From NCBI GenBank assembly GCA_027946365.1, contig JAPEUQ010000008.1, positions 186,001-250,000 on the forward strand: a DNA stretch of 64,000 nt, given 5' to 3'. The notes below the pieces were generated by a model. It was not told the origin of the DNA, ran no database searches, and saw only the letters and a list, made by a program, of their open reading frames with translations. Of this stretch, positions 10,722-21,452 are shown piece after piece. Position 1 is the stretch's first letter; the number at the start of each line of letters is the position of its first letter. The translations under genes were made by a program, and so were the position numbers. The stretch is from Kalmusia sp. IMI 367209 (lineage: Eukaryota > Ascomycota > Dothideomycetes > Pleosporales > Didymosphaeriaceae).

Positions 10722-11949
10722 TCAAGCCTGCCCCTGCGCTGCAAGATCCTCGCGCCTCGACTTGCTATTCGGATCAAAGAACGGCCTCTCTCCAAGCCCC
10801 ACCACACGGTTACCAAAGCGTTCCCCGTAATCTCCATCATGGTAGTCATACGTTGCAGTATGGAAAACACTTCGATTATCCCAGATCGCCAGATCATTCG
10901 GATTCTGCCATTTGAATCTGACCTGTAGATCATGATTGTCTTTCACGAGTTGCACAAACCACTTCAGCAAGTGATCACTTTCTTCTTTCGCTAGATCGTT
11001 GATGTGGCGAACGTGCCCACCCACAGGGAAAATTGACTTCCAGCCTAGCCATCATGTCAGCTCAGCCAACTCTTATTAGGGTAAAGGGAGCAACATACCA
11101 GTGACTGGGTTGGTTCTGACGACTGGGTGTACAGCTGTCAAATCAGTTCCTACATTCTCAGGAGCACCCCTCGGTTTGTCGTATAACTGGAAGCCATTCT
11201 TCTCCGCCACCTTATTGAACTCAGGCTGTGCAAATGTTGCCGTCAGCCCTTCCAAAAACCTTTGATACGGCGCACTCAGTCGATCATACAACTCATATCC
11301 CGACGCCCAAAGCGTATCACCTCCAGTTCTCGGTAGCTGTACTAGTCTTAGACTCGTGTAATCCGCAGGCACAGGTTCAAACGAGATGTCTGCGTGCCAT
11401 TGGGCAGAGCTCTGGATCTTCTTGCCGAGATCGTAGGCAGTGTCCTTGTAATATTTCTTGTTTTGCACAGACGAGATGGTGCTGATCTCGGGGTCAGACC
11501 CGCCGAGTTCGCGCTCAGAGTTGAGGATGGGGTGGATGTGAAGACTAGACGTTGAAGGCTTGCCGGAGAGCACGCCGAGGCGCTGGATTAAGGTTTTTTG
11601 GAGGTCGTTGGACAGGGCAGATTGGTTGCGGAAGAAGACAACTCCGCGTTGGGAGACTAGTGAGGGTCAGTCTGTGAGTTTAGATAGATAGATAGTGAGG
11701 GGATTTCGATCAAGGAAAATATCACATACTCTTGATAGCAAGATCACGAAGTAATTCGTCAGCATTAGAGGCTTCGAGGAGCTCCACGATGTTGACCGTT
11801 GGATACTCGGTGCCAATAACGGGCGTAACCTCGAAGGACTCGAATTTGTCGAGGCTACCGCTGTATTGCAATGGTTTCGATACTTTAAATGTCTTAACAG
11901 ACAACTTGGGCTGGGTTTGGGTTTCGATTTCGACAATGCTAGAAGCCAT
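10722..11949 (-). CDS. TauD/TfdA-family Fe(II)/2-oxoglutarate dioxygenase
   Basis: Three exons: 11949-11730, 11656-11099 and 11044-10722, with a GTATGT donor at both introns. Encodes a protein of about 366 residues close to yeast Jlp1 and bacterial TauD in length. The facial triad is visible: AQWHADISFEP supplies His and Asp of the HxD motif, and DNRSVFHTATYDY supplies the distal His. The Arg for 2-oxoglutarate is in FGNRVVGLGERPFF. Such enzymes hydroxylate sulfonates, releasing sulfite as a sulfur source, or aryloxy acids and other small substrates; the substrate cannot be read from sequence. On the minus strand it lies upstream of the Baeyer-Villiger monooxygenase and is divergent from an NmrA-like gene. 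Met2, a sulfur-assimilation enzyme, is 5.4 kb away, which fits but does not prove a sulfur role. Confidence 0.88.
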
Positions 11950-12773
11950 ATTTCAAACTCTGAGAATTTACTATAATTTAACTTGGAGTTGTTAGTGTGA
12001 GATTGTAATTACTTGTGTACCGTCCCACGCCCTTACTTTATAGTTGAGTGAGAACAGTATTCCCCGCATCAATTGATCGTATTTCGTCACGTCAGAGTAG
12101 GCGGCTTTGACATGCATGCGCTAAGATGGTACTCCGCAGGGTATATTTGTATGGTAGGGATCGTGCAATATGCAGGCGGATCGCATCATGACTGCCTGAA
12201 TTGTCAGACGCGTTCTTGTCTACCTCGAGATACACACAAGATATACTTTTTCAACTTCCGAACAGACATGGGACATTTACCTGAAGTTTGGTCCTCCATT
12301 TTCTGTCCTCGTTCGCACACGGCTGGGCTGCGAACTATTGTTCACTAATCGTGTCTTAGCTACACAAGACTGCCAAGTTCCGCACATAGAACCCTTGATT
12401 GTTTTGATTCGCTCGCTACTTGCGATACGAGAGCTACGAGCACTTTTTACTAATCTCCCTTTCCGTAGCTAAAGAGTATAGCGAAGTTCTCGCTAGTATG
12501 AACACAACAGATCGTAAGTCTCACACGCTCCGCGCTTCTGCCTGTTCGCTTAGCAACATTCCCCCGAGGTGGAACACACCTACGTACTGGTGCGCGGAGT
12601 CGGAGGAATAGTTTTGTAGCTTGAAATCTGTCTGTCTGATCATAGGCCCGTTCAATGTACCAGAATTGATAAGTATAAAAGCGGGCAAATTAACTTTTGG
12701 TTGATCGTTCTGATATACTTCATCATCCTGCCTACACGGGACTCTAGAGTTCACAAATGATCTGAAGAAAACT
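11950..12773. promoter_or_regulatory. Shared divergent promoter region (TauD-type gene and NmrA-like gene)
   Basis: The two start codons face away from each other across 824 nt. TATA-like elements sit at both ends: CTTTATA at 12036-12042 (TATAAAG on the minus strand, about 90 nt before the dioxygenase ATG) and TATAAAA at 12674-12680 (about 95 nt before the NmrA-like ATG). This architecture would allow co-regulation. No operator repeat was recognised by eye. Confidence 0.5.
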
Positions 12774-13869
12774 ATGTCTCCAAAGCTCATTACCGTCTTC
12801 GGTGCAACAGGCGCCCAAGGATCCTCCGTTCTCCGCTCCCTCCAAGCTAACACGCACCAAACCTTCACTCTCCGTGGAATAACTCGTAACCCATCTTCGG
12901 ACGCCGCAAAGAGTCTCTCTGCTTCCAGCATCGAACTCAAGAAAGCAGATGGCTGGGACAAACAGTCTCTCATTGCAGCATTTAGCGGTAGCTGGGGCGT
13001 CTTCGTGAACACGAACTCCGACGATGCGGTCTTTGAAAACCCCGAGGAGAAGAGGACCGAAGTTGATTTGGGGAAAATAATCGTTGATGCTGCTGCAGAA
13101 GCTGGCGTAGAGGTGTTTGTGTACAGTGGTTTCAATAGTGCGAGCGCGATCACGAGAGGGAAAGTTCCGGTAACTGCGTTCGATGGTAAGTGGTTCTTCA
13201 CCCTGTGTGTATTGTCTCTGCCGCTGATTCCATTTAGATAAGAGTGCGATTTGGGAGTACGCAAAATCACTTCGTGTTTTCAAGTCTGTCCCTGCTGCTA
13301 GTGCAGGGTGGTACTTCGAAAATTTTCTCATTCAGGACCTTGCACCTATCTTCGGTGGTTTCCCGTTTGTGCCCGGCGAAGATGGCACACTCGTGTTCCG
13401 TGCTCCTCGGTGGGGTGGCAACGAAGATGTTCCCTTCATTGCTATTGGAGACGACTATGGCGACATAGTGCATGGCATATTCCTTGAACCTGAAAAGTGG
13501 AATGGCAAACTGGTGCAAGGCGTCAGTGATATCAAGTCCTTTGAAGCGGTGGTGAGAGTGTTCGAGTCAGGTAACAAAGTGTCGATCTCCTATATTGAAC
13601 GTGGCTAACAAATCGTAGTGACAGGCAAGAAAGCGCGCTTCGAAGAAATCTTAGACTGGCGTGATCTAGAAGTGTACGGAATTCGCTCTTTGGAGACGAT
13701 CAAGTGTATGTTTGGATTTTGTCAACAGAGTGAAGGCCGCTACTTCGGCAAGGCAACGGAGGCTCAAACGGCAGCTGAATTAAAGCGGTTGGCGGCTGAG
13801 GCGCGTGGTGGAAAGGGTCAAGCGGCGCAACTTGCGACGCTTGGAGGATTCTTCCAAAACTTCAAGTAG
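12774..13869 (+). CDS. NmrA-like NAD(P)-binding protein
   Basis: Three exons: 12774-13185, 13238-13570 and 13619-13869, with introns of 52 and 48 nt that keep the frame. The N-terminus has the atypical-SDR Rossmann motif TVFGATGAQGSSV (GxxGxxG), followed by LRGITRNPSSDAAKSL, a basic stretch expected to contact the NADP phosphate, and the loop SGSWGVFVNTN. FVYSGFNSASAITRG and PAASAGWYFENFL match the NmrA/HSCARG group. These proteins sense or use NADP and include the nitrogen regulator NmrA as well as many enzymes of unknown substrate. It is divergent from the TauD-type dioxygenase. It could be a redox sensor or an isoflavone-reductase-like enzyme. Confidence 0.85.
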
Positions 13870-14459
13870 ATGCGATGCGCATTGATTGTGGCGAGGAATT
13901 GGACTTGGAATGTCGGGTTTCGCAAATGGGGAACAGCGTGGCTGAGCGCGCAACGCGAAGGCTGCGATTCTTACCATATGGAAATCGTCTAACGTCTTTG
14001 ATGTCGCATTATCTACGCCTGAAGCTTTCATCCGATGTTCTTTTATCTGCTGTAAACCTTTTGGATCTTGCAATGTCTCAAGGCTGTATGCACGATGAGC
14101 GTTGACGTTGTTTCAGCGTCTTTGCCAGTCTGTAGATTAACCGAACTATAATGAGAAAGGATTTGCATTCTTCTATAGCAATATGTAGTATTACAGTGTA
14201 CGTAACGCCAAGTGTCTCTAGAAATATGTCCCAAACTCGAAGAATGCGCAGCCATGATAAGCGAAAAACCGTACCACGGCACCACAGGGTATCGTGCAAA
14301 CTCCATCTCCCTTAATCCAAATTCGAAAACTCAATCTTGGCCCCTCTACCCTTGTAAGTAAACGCCCTGACCCAAAAACCCAAAAATGCAATCTTCATCT
14401 TTCCAGTCCTATTATTCATCACCTCAAACTTCCTTGACCTCCTACTTCTTTTATCCACC
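13870..14459. other. Intergenic region
   Basis: Nothing supported. Several overlapping frames of 70-97 codons in both directions share no motif and look like chance. Confidence 0.5.
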
Positions 14460-14705
14460 TCAATACGGCTTCAAGCCCAACCAACTTCTTACCTCCCACC
14501 TAATCGCCCTTCCATAAGCCCTCACAAGATACCAAAACTCGTCCGACCTCCGCTTGTCATATAGCGCCAGTCTGCGCTTCTGCTCACTAGCGCAGAGGGC
14601 ATAGAATTCGGGGCCTTTGTAGCATTCGACGAAACGTGCACCGAGGAACTGGTCTTTGATGCGCCAGAGATAATCGTACGAGCCGATGTCGAGGGGGGCA
14701 GGCAT
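14460..14705 (-). CDS. Hypothetical small protein
   Basis: The frame extends up to 14957 but its first 84 residues are low in coding character. From the internal ATG at 14705 an 81-residue product starts MPAPLDIGSYDYLWRIKDQF and ends in an aromatic and arginine-rich tail (WEVRSWLGLKPY). The composition (many Tyr, Trp, Arg and Lys with alternating polarity) looks like a real folded peptide. I do not recognise the family. The longer 165-residue version cannot be excluded. Confidence 0.35.
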   Translation of the reverse strand: MPAPLDIGSYDYLWRIKDQFLGARFVECYKGPEFYALCASEQKRRLALYDKRRSDEFWYLVRAYGRAIRWEVRSWLGLKPY

Positions 14706-15643
14706 CGTGCTTGCGATGAAGTGATCGGTGGAGGTAGTCGGTAGTGTTACGTGCTGATCCAAGATGTGATGTATGCGACGCCTTGTTGTTGTGCCGGTGC
14801 GACAGTGCGATGTGCCAGACAGACGCACTTGCAAGGTTGCAAAGAGATGTGAACAGATAAGTCCGGCTTGGCTGTACTGTTCGTGGTGTACGTGTCGTGA
14901 GAAGACGTTACTCGTAGCTCCCGTATCGGCGTGTATGTAGTACACCTTTTCACCCATTAGGCTGCAGCAGTGGGTTGAGATGTAGAAAGTCGTTGTGTCT
15001 GGCTACAGGGCGCAAAGCTGTATTTATGTTCGTGTGTAATTCATTCTATGAGGCATACAAATCACCACGCGCGGAATGAAGTCTAGTACCAGGATCTCAT
15101 GTGGGGTGAGGTCGGAAAGGCCGGTCGACACGGGGAGCGGCCAAGGTTATGAGTTAGTGATCGGTGAATCTGACCATAAGCGGCACGCGACAGTGACGCG
15201 TAGACTGTAAGGGCAGTGTTTTGATTGCACGTCTTGGTCACACGTCTTAGTTATTCGTTGGCTGCTACTGAGTCACGCGACACTAATAAGTGAGGCTTGC
15301 GTTATGAGAAGATGTGTATGGCTCCTGCAAATGTTAGGCGTTGAATGGTACCACGTGGGTGGGGGTGCATCTTGATGGTGTGGGGAACCCTGGGACGATC
15401 GACGCGCAACCCAACAGGCAGAATGTGGGCTCCAATCCAACAGCGCGTGCTTACTCCATGGCTAGAGCAAGATGTAGTACTTAGGACGAGTGACGATCAA
15501 GTGTTCAATAAGTTGGTAATTCAGTACATCTAGAAAAGCGTTTGTCAAGCGTTAGGTGCGTAAGTAACACAGGCTCTTGACTGACGTGTCGACCCTTTCA
15601 GAATTCCCGCATGCAAAGATCATCTCATCCCAGCCAGCATTAG
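14706..15643. other. Intergenic region
   Basis: No gene or repeat recognised. It holds the presumed upstream region of the small hypothetical gene. Confidence 0.45.
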
Positions 15644-16483
15644 TCAATTTAATCTCAATCCCTCGTCCAGTATTTCCGTGATAGCGAAAAGAGACGGTAC
15701 TGGCGGAACCTCGCCCGCGATGCTTAAAGCTGCAAATTCACCTCCCACACTCAGTTCCTCAACGTTAAGCTGAGCATTCACATCATCGCCAGGCTGCAGC
15801 TCGCTTAGGTGCGGCGTTCCCAGACGATCCTCGATTAAGCACCTAAGTTCTCGTTCTTGAACAAAGGCAGAACGCTTGCGCCTGGGTCCAGAAGCCTCGA
15901 AGTTGACAGTTGGAACAGTGGTCGCGCCTGTCGCAGTATTGAAATCATGGTGGACTGAGGAACTGCAAGATTTACGATCACGCGCATAATGGGCGTTTGC
16001 TTTGGCACTGCGACGGTGACGGTTTCTGGGGGCTATTCTCGATCTAAAATGCCTCTTTGCCGTGGGCTGAGCATACGATCTTGGTAGTGGTTTGCGTAAC
16101 TCCTCGATATTGCGAATATCTAGGCGGAACAAACTCTCCGTTTCGGTATCGGTACAGGACTCGAACCCATAATTGAGGTCTTCAGAACTGGCGTCTTCGA
16201 CATTAGGATCTTCATAATCATCATTGAAACTGATTTGCTTTTTGAGACTGGAATCGAGATGGGTAGGTTCGCTTTCGGGTTCTGGATCCAATTTGCGAAA
16301 TTTGAATTCAACATCGCGTTGTGTAAGAATACAAGGACATAAAGAGGAATAGAGCAATGGAGAATCTTCTAACTCTTCAACTTCAGCCATGCATTGTAGA
16401 CAGTGGCGATGGTATTTGGGCGATATGGCTTCTTGGAAAGAAACATGAAGGGGTTGCATGTTTTGCAAACCAATGAACGACAT
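15644..16483 (-). CDS. Hypothetical protein, low complexity, 279 residues
   Basis: Single open frame with a true ATG at 16483. The first 60 residues contain cysteines and histidines (KYHRHCLQCMAEVEE, SLCPCILTQRD) that could bind metal. Residues about 65-115 are acidic (DPEPESEP, DDYEDPNVEDASSEDLN), residues about 130-170 are strongly basic (RHFRSRIAPRNRHRRSAKA), and the C-terminus is leucine and acid rich. The run of acidic and then basic segments suggests a mostly disordered nuclear or regulatory protein. No family recognised. The frame length and strong charge pattern support a gene, but nothing here is diagnostic. Confidence 0.5.
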   Translation of the reverse strand: MSFIGLQNMQPLHVSFQEAISPKYHRHCLQCMAEVEELEDSPLLYSSLCPCILTQRDVEFKFRKLDPEPESEPTHLDSSLKKQISFNDDYEDPNVEDASSEDLNYGFESCTDTETESLFRLDIRNIEELRKPLPRSYAQPTAKRHFRSRIAPRNRHRRSAKANAHYARDRKSCSSSVHHDFNTATGATTVPTVNFEASGPRRKRSAFVQERELRCLIEDRLGTPHLSELQPGDDVNAQLNVEELSVGGEFAALSIAGEVPPVPSLFAITEILDEGLRLN

Positions 16484-17368
16484 CGAAAGAAGGTTTGTTT
16501 CTTGACTTGTGGTAGGACTTGGCCGTGGGCGAGATTGCCATCAGTGGATAGAGGATAGAGGAGGTAGCAACAAGATCCTCCTTCTCGTAACTCTTTTGAC
16601 TATAAATTCGGCATCGCTGCATGATGCTAAGTTAACGCTGGCAGAGGCATTGGTCTGAGGTTTGGAGGCGTCCCGTATATTTCGGTTGTCAGTTTGAGTT
16701 TGTGCATGGCAATTCTATGTTATCGTGACCCCTGAACGTGGGCCGACTAGTTATAGTGGTTGTTTGCCATCCCTAGAACTTCGCGCAATCATGTGGAACG
16801 TGTCGACCATAGTACTGGAAGATTCGTTTGAGAGTGAACCCGATGAGGGAGCAACGAAGCGGGTCGGAGGTGAAGCCGGAGACGAGTTGCAGTGTTCAAA
16901 AATTTGTTTACGTAACAACACCAGACAGTTTTCCTGGGAGTCAAAGCAGAGTGAGAGAAATAAGGTCAGCCTGAAGTCAAGTATTGTAAGCAAACTGGGT
17001 ACATGGTGTTTCAATATATGCCGCAAATAATTGAATCTGATCTAGAGCAGCATTGCACTGCATACGCGCATTAGGCTCGCGCAAGTATCGATGCTGCCTG
17101 CCATCACCGCTTGGTATGTGCGACAAGGAAGTACGTTCAAGTAACTGGGCACGGAGAACACAATTGCAGGCATGTTGTGTAGATAGAAAGCTAACCAATA
17201 GGAAAGTGGTGGGGCATCGCGTCATCCGCCAAGGCCAATGGCAGTCGCTAGCTGCGCGTTCGAGCTCTGAGTCTTTGAATTAATGACTCCCCGCGCCATG
17301 ATTGACCCACACCGCGCTCGCCGCGAAACATACTCCTCCGATCTTCCTCACACCTAACAACTACCGTC
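16484..17368. other. Intergenic region upstream of met2
   Basis: No supported gene. It includes the divergent upstream regions of the hypothetical gene and of met2. Confidence 0.5.
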
Positions 17369-19058
17369 ATGAGCGCCCCTAAAACAGATGGCGACGCTCC
17401 CAATGGCACACACAAATACCGTATGACCCCGCCAATCCTCGCCTTGTTGCATACCATGCGACAAACAAGTGTTCCCCCAATGTACCCTCTACTGACGTTG
17501 TGCCAGGCAGAGTCACAGAACAACCCGAAAACCCGTTTGCACACCTGATCCCCGATCAAAGCTTTGCCATTGTACCGCACGTAACCCTCGAATCTGGCGT
17601 CGTGCTCAATAACGTTCCCGTCGCGTACAAGACATATGGCACGCTCTCGCCGGCCGGCGACAATGCCATGGTGATATGCCATGCCTTGACTGGAAGTGCT
17701 GATGTCGGCGACTGGTGGGGCCCGCTGCTTGGAGGTCCGGGCAAGGCTTTTGACATTTCGAGATTTTTCGTCGTGTGCATCAATAGTCTCGGTAGCCCAT
17801 ACGGCAGCGCCAGCCCAGTCACGGCGAAGGATGGCGACGTCTCGTTGGGCCAGTATGGCCCAGAGTTTCCCTTGACCACCGTGAGGGACGATGTGAAGTA
17901 AGCTTGAATGGCAAACCTGGCTTGCATGTGTACAGTGCTAACAGGCGCAGCATTTTCAAACTTCTCCTCGACGATCTCGGCGTGCGCCAGATAGCCGCAG
18001 TCATCGGAGGCTCTATGGGGGGCATGCTTGTCTTAGAGTTTGCTTACTTTGGAACCGACTATGTCAAGAGTATCATCCCAATCGCAACGTCGGCTCGATA
18101 CAGTGCGTGGGGGATCAGCTGGGGAGAGGCCCAACGGCAGAGCATCTATAGTGATCCAAAGTACGAGGATGGGTACTACACTTACGAAGATCCCCCTTCC
18201 ACCGGGTTAGGGGCTGCCCGCATGTCGGCTCTCTTGACCTACCGTAGCCGAGATTCGTTCGAGTCGCGGTTTGGGCGCAATACTCCTGATCTATCTAAAA
18301 AACAGAGCATCAACGCCGTGCCCCGCCCCGCTACCCCGTCGCATGAGCATTGGGCGATCCACAACCACGGCCATAAAAACGCCAGGTCGCCTCGTCCATC
18401 GAGGACTAACAGCAGTACTGCCCTTACTAGCTCTGCTGTAGCGCAAGCCGATCTTGAATTCAAGGACGCTTCCAACCCACCGACACCACCAGTTCAGGAG
18501 ACAGCAAACGGCAAGGTTGGCAGCCCATTATCGCACTTGCAAAAGAGCCGCACGCCTCACTACTTCTCCGCGCAATCGTATTTGCGATACCAAGGTGAGA
18601 AGTTCATCAAGCGGTTCGATGCCAATTGCTACATTGCCATTACCCGGAAGCTTGATACCCATGACCTCTCGCGACATCGCTACCCCGAAGGCTATGATCC
18701 GGAGACCTTGGATCCGGTGCTGGCTTTGCAGCACGCTTTATCACTGATCAAGCAGCCGACCCTTGTTCTTGGTATACAGTCAGATGGCCTTTTTACATTT
18801 GCGGAGCAACAAGAACTGGCTGCGCATATCCCTAACGCAAAGCTGAAGACAATTGATTCCCCAGACGGCCACGACGCCTTTTTATTGGAATTTGAACAAG
18901 TTAATGGTCATCTGCGTGGCTTCCTCAATGAAGTACTCCCGGACATCATGAGCCGTACACCGAATGTCGACAGCGCCGATTTAACAGAGACCGGTATGAA
19001 TGCTACCAAGACAAGCACTTTCGGTGAGGCTGAAGTAGAGGATATCACTGCCTGGTAA
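17369..19058 (+). CDS. met2: Homoserine O-acetyltransferase
   Basis: Acetyl-CoA:homoserine O-acetyltransferase of methionine synthesis, making O-acetylhomoserine for sulfhydrylation. Three exons: 17369-17420, 17507-17897 and 17951-19058 (introns of 86 and 53 nt). The alpha/beta-hydrolase landmarks are present: VICHALTGSADVGDWWGPLLG, the family block SLGSPYGSASP, the nucleophile elbow GGSMGGM (Ser), GIQSDGLFTF carrying the acid, and SPDGHDAFLLEF with the catalytic His. The long polar insert after FESRFGRNTP (Ser, Thr and Pro rich, about 100 residues) is usual in fungal Met2. At the second intron an alternative acceptor three codons earlier is possible, but NIFKLLLDDLGV aligns best. It is intact, unlike several neighbours. 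Confidence 0.93.
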
Positions 19059-19255
19059 GGCTCCAGTTGTACAAAGTTTGAATTTAGCGAGGCGTTTCTT
19101 CAAGAGTTTTGGGCTTCTAGTCTTCGGCAAATGCTTGAAAGAAGGCTGGTTGTGTACTATGATATACCCTTAGTTGGTAAAGGGCCGAGGTTCAACTCCT
19201 CATTCTTCGGACAGACTACAACGTCCGACTTTCTCCTTTGAATACTCATCTAAAT

Positions 19256-20508
19256 CTATATTTTGATTACCGCACGTCCGGCCAATTTCCCAGCACCCAT
19301 GTCATCGATGAAACGGTTTATGTCCCTCAGGTTACCATGCGTCAAAATCGGACGTACTAGGCCGCGTGCTGTGAAGTCAAGGCACTAAGCACAGTTAGTA
19401 TGCTGTCTCTCTCTCATGGCCCTGTACTCACCTCTTCTACATCCTTCAAAGTTCCTACTACGCTTCCCACGATGTTCAACTTCTTTAGAACCATCATAAT
19501 CGGAGGCGCTCCAGCAATGACTGTTCCGTCCTTCGGCAGCCCTATGCACACCATGGTTCCTTGTGGCCGAAGTAGATGGGGTGCTTGCTCGTAACTTTGT
19601 CTTGTGGCTGAGATGACCACTACACCGTGAGCGCCATACTTGGTAATCCCCATCACTTCGGCAGGTATGTCTTTTGTCGTGGTGAAGTCAATGAACTTCT
19701 CAGCGCCGAGCTTGATGCAAAGATCACGCTTGGCTTCGCCTCCATCGATGGCTATTACACGCATGCCCATTGCTTTGGCGTATTGGACAGCGAGGTGACC
19801 GAGTCCTAAGTCAAGTCAGTCTTGAACACCTGATAACGAGACCAAGTTAGAAAGCAAGCGAGAGTAACATACCACCGCCGGCACCGGGGACAACTAGCCA
19901 CTGTCCAGGCTTCACACCACTTCTCTTGCAGCCAGTATATGCCGTCACACCACCGCACAGTAGCGGTCCCGCTTCCTCATCGCTCACTCCCCTCTGGCAA
20001 CCGCGTAGCGTACCTCGCATCCGTGACACAGTATTCCTGGAAAGTTCCTGCAATACTGAAGCCTGAGTTAAGTTGCTTCGGGCAGTGGCACTCATCCTGG
20101 CCATTTGTGCAGAACTCGCATTTGCGGCAGATGGAGGCGATCCACTTTATCCCAGCACGGTCACCAACTTGCCAGAGGTCTTGCACTAAGATATCGCGCT
20201 GTTAGTCTCGCACATGTCCTGCAACTTGGGTGATGCTAGGTTACAAACCATTGCTTCCGACAGCGACTACAGTCCCTGCACCTTCGTGTCCCCGCAATCC
20301 CTTGCGTACATGGTTGCTGAACGAGTCCTGTGGACTCCCACTCATCCAAGATAAGCGACTTGTCCGATGCACATAGTCCACTATAGTTTATCTTGACCAG
20401 TATCTGGTCAGGTGAGGGCTCAGGAACGGGGATTTCTTTGACTTCGATTTTGGAAGCTTCGCCTTGTCCCACTTTGACGGCTGCCTTTTGGGTCTTAGGT
20501 AGCGACAT
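19256..20508 (-). CDS. Zinc-dependent alcohol dehydrogenase, two apparent +1 frameshifts
   Basis: Fungal Adh1/Adh3-like zinc alcohol dehydrogenase (alcohol to aldehyde, NAD). Start MSLPKTQKAAVKVGQG at 20508, stop at 19256. Motifs: GLCASDKS (catalytic-zinc Cys), GHEGAGTVVAVG (His and Glu), the structural-zinc cysteines CRKCEFCTNGQDECHC, VPGAGGGLGHLAVQYAKAMG (cofactor turn) and a FIDDMGAGKLAGRAVIKI end. Introns include one after GSN, one inside GAGGG (GTATGT) and one after KDVEE. Two breaks remain that introns cannot explain: one before GHEGAG, where the C4 run 20290-20293 has one base too many, and one at RLPEG/VSDEEAG, where the C4 run 19989-19992 does. Both are +1. If real, the gene is dead; if base-calling errors, it is intact. 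Confidence 0.85.
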
Positions 20509-21452
20509 TTTACTAATGGTAACGGCTCGAGAATCGACCGAGGTGTGGTGTGGAAATAAGGCTCTGGACCAACTGGCATGGAAGGGTAGTGTCTAGATTA
20601 CTGACTGACTGACCGACCGATACAGGGAATTTCGCATATTTATATGTTTCGGGGCTGTAGGAATTCTATCCCTACTCTCTCCTCTTCTGTCTCGCACCAA
20701 GTCGCCCTTGACCCGAACCCCAGGGCATACACAATCTTGGCGCAGGCGCCGGCATCGCGTTTCGGGATCCTCTACTTGCCTTATTCATCTATCACATGCA
20801 CCTAAGTCTCAATTCTAGTTAGTAAACCTAGTTATAGAGGGGTATGCCATCCTTCAAGGATTTAGGAGGAGGGTTCCTCATCATGTGTGGAGGATGTGTC
20901 GCGGCAAGGCTGCCGACGCGGCGCTAAACTCCGCAAATGTGGAGACTAGGGCCCTCTGCACCTCGAGATCGGTGCATCGGATGGCGGCATGGTGCTTTCC
21001 AGTGCCGATGTTTCGCCCGGTTGCGCAAGGCTGGAGGAGTAGGTGTGGGTATGATTTTCTTATAGATTCCCATCATAGAGAGTTGGAAGCCTAAATGGGG
21101 ACACGGAAAATATGTTCCGTGCTTGCATGATTAGTAGCGACGTTCACTGGAATGGATCGGATTTAGGCACTGATCATTCTAGTATCTAGGGTGCAGTATC
21201 CGTCTCCGAAAGGGAACTGATTCCGTTCATGAGAGGGATACGGGAGATGAAAGTGTACTTCGGAATGTTCTATTACCGACCAGTGGACTAGTGGAGATTC
21301 GCATTCGACGGCAACTAAACAGACCGCACATTTAATTGTACGAGCCAAATGCTCGCACCGTCTCCGCCTCGCCTTCTACTACCCAGCTGCGTCTCAGTCA
21401 CTGACTCGTCTAGACTTTCCTACCTCGGTTCTCTTACCTACGCTAGCTCGCC
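20509..21452. other. Intergenic region with ADH promoter
   Basis: Contains TATAAATA on the minus strand (20637-20644, about 130 nt before the ADH start) and a short imperfect tetranucleotide tract of CTGA and CCGA units (about 20601-20620). No supported gene. Confidence 0.45.

Noticed and set aside
12521..13331. Long minus-strand frames (249 and 195 codons)
   Set aside because: They are antisense to the NmrA-like gene, whose motifs and introns are clear on the plus strand.
19183..19205. T-arm-like run gaggttcaactcctc resembling a tRNA 3' half
   Set aside because: No matching acceptor stem or anticodon arm could be paired within 70-90 nt upstream, and the acceptor 3' strand does not pair with anything at the expected place.
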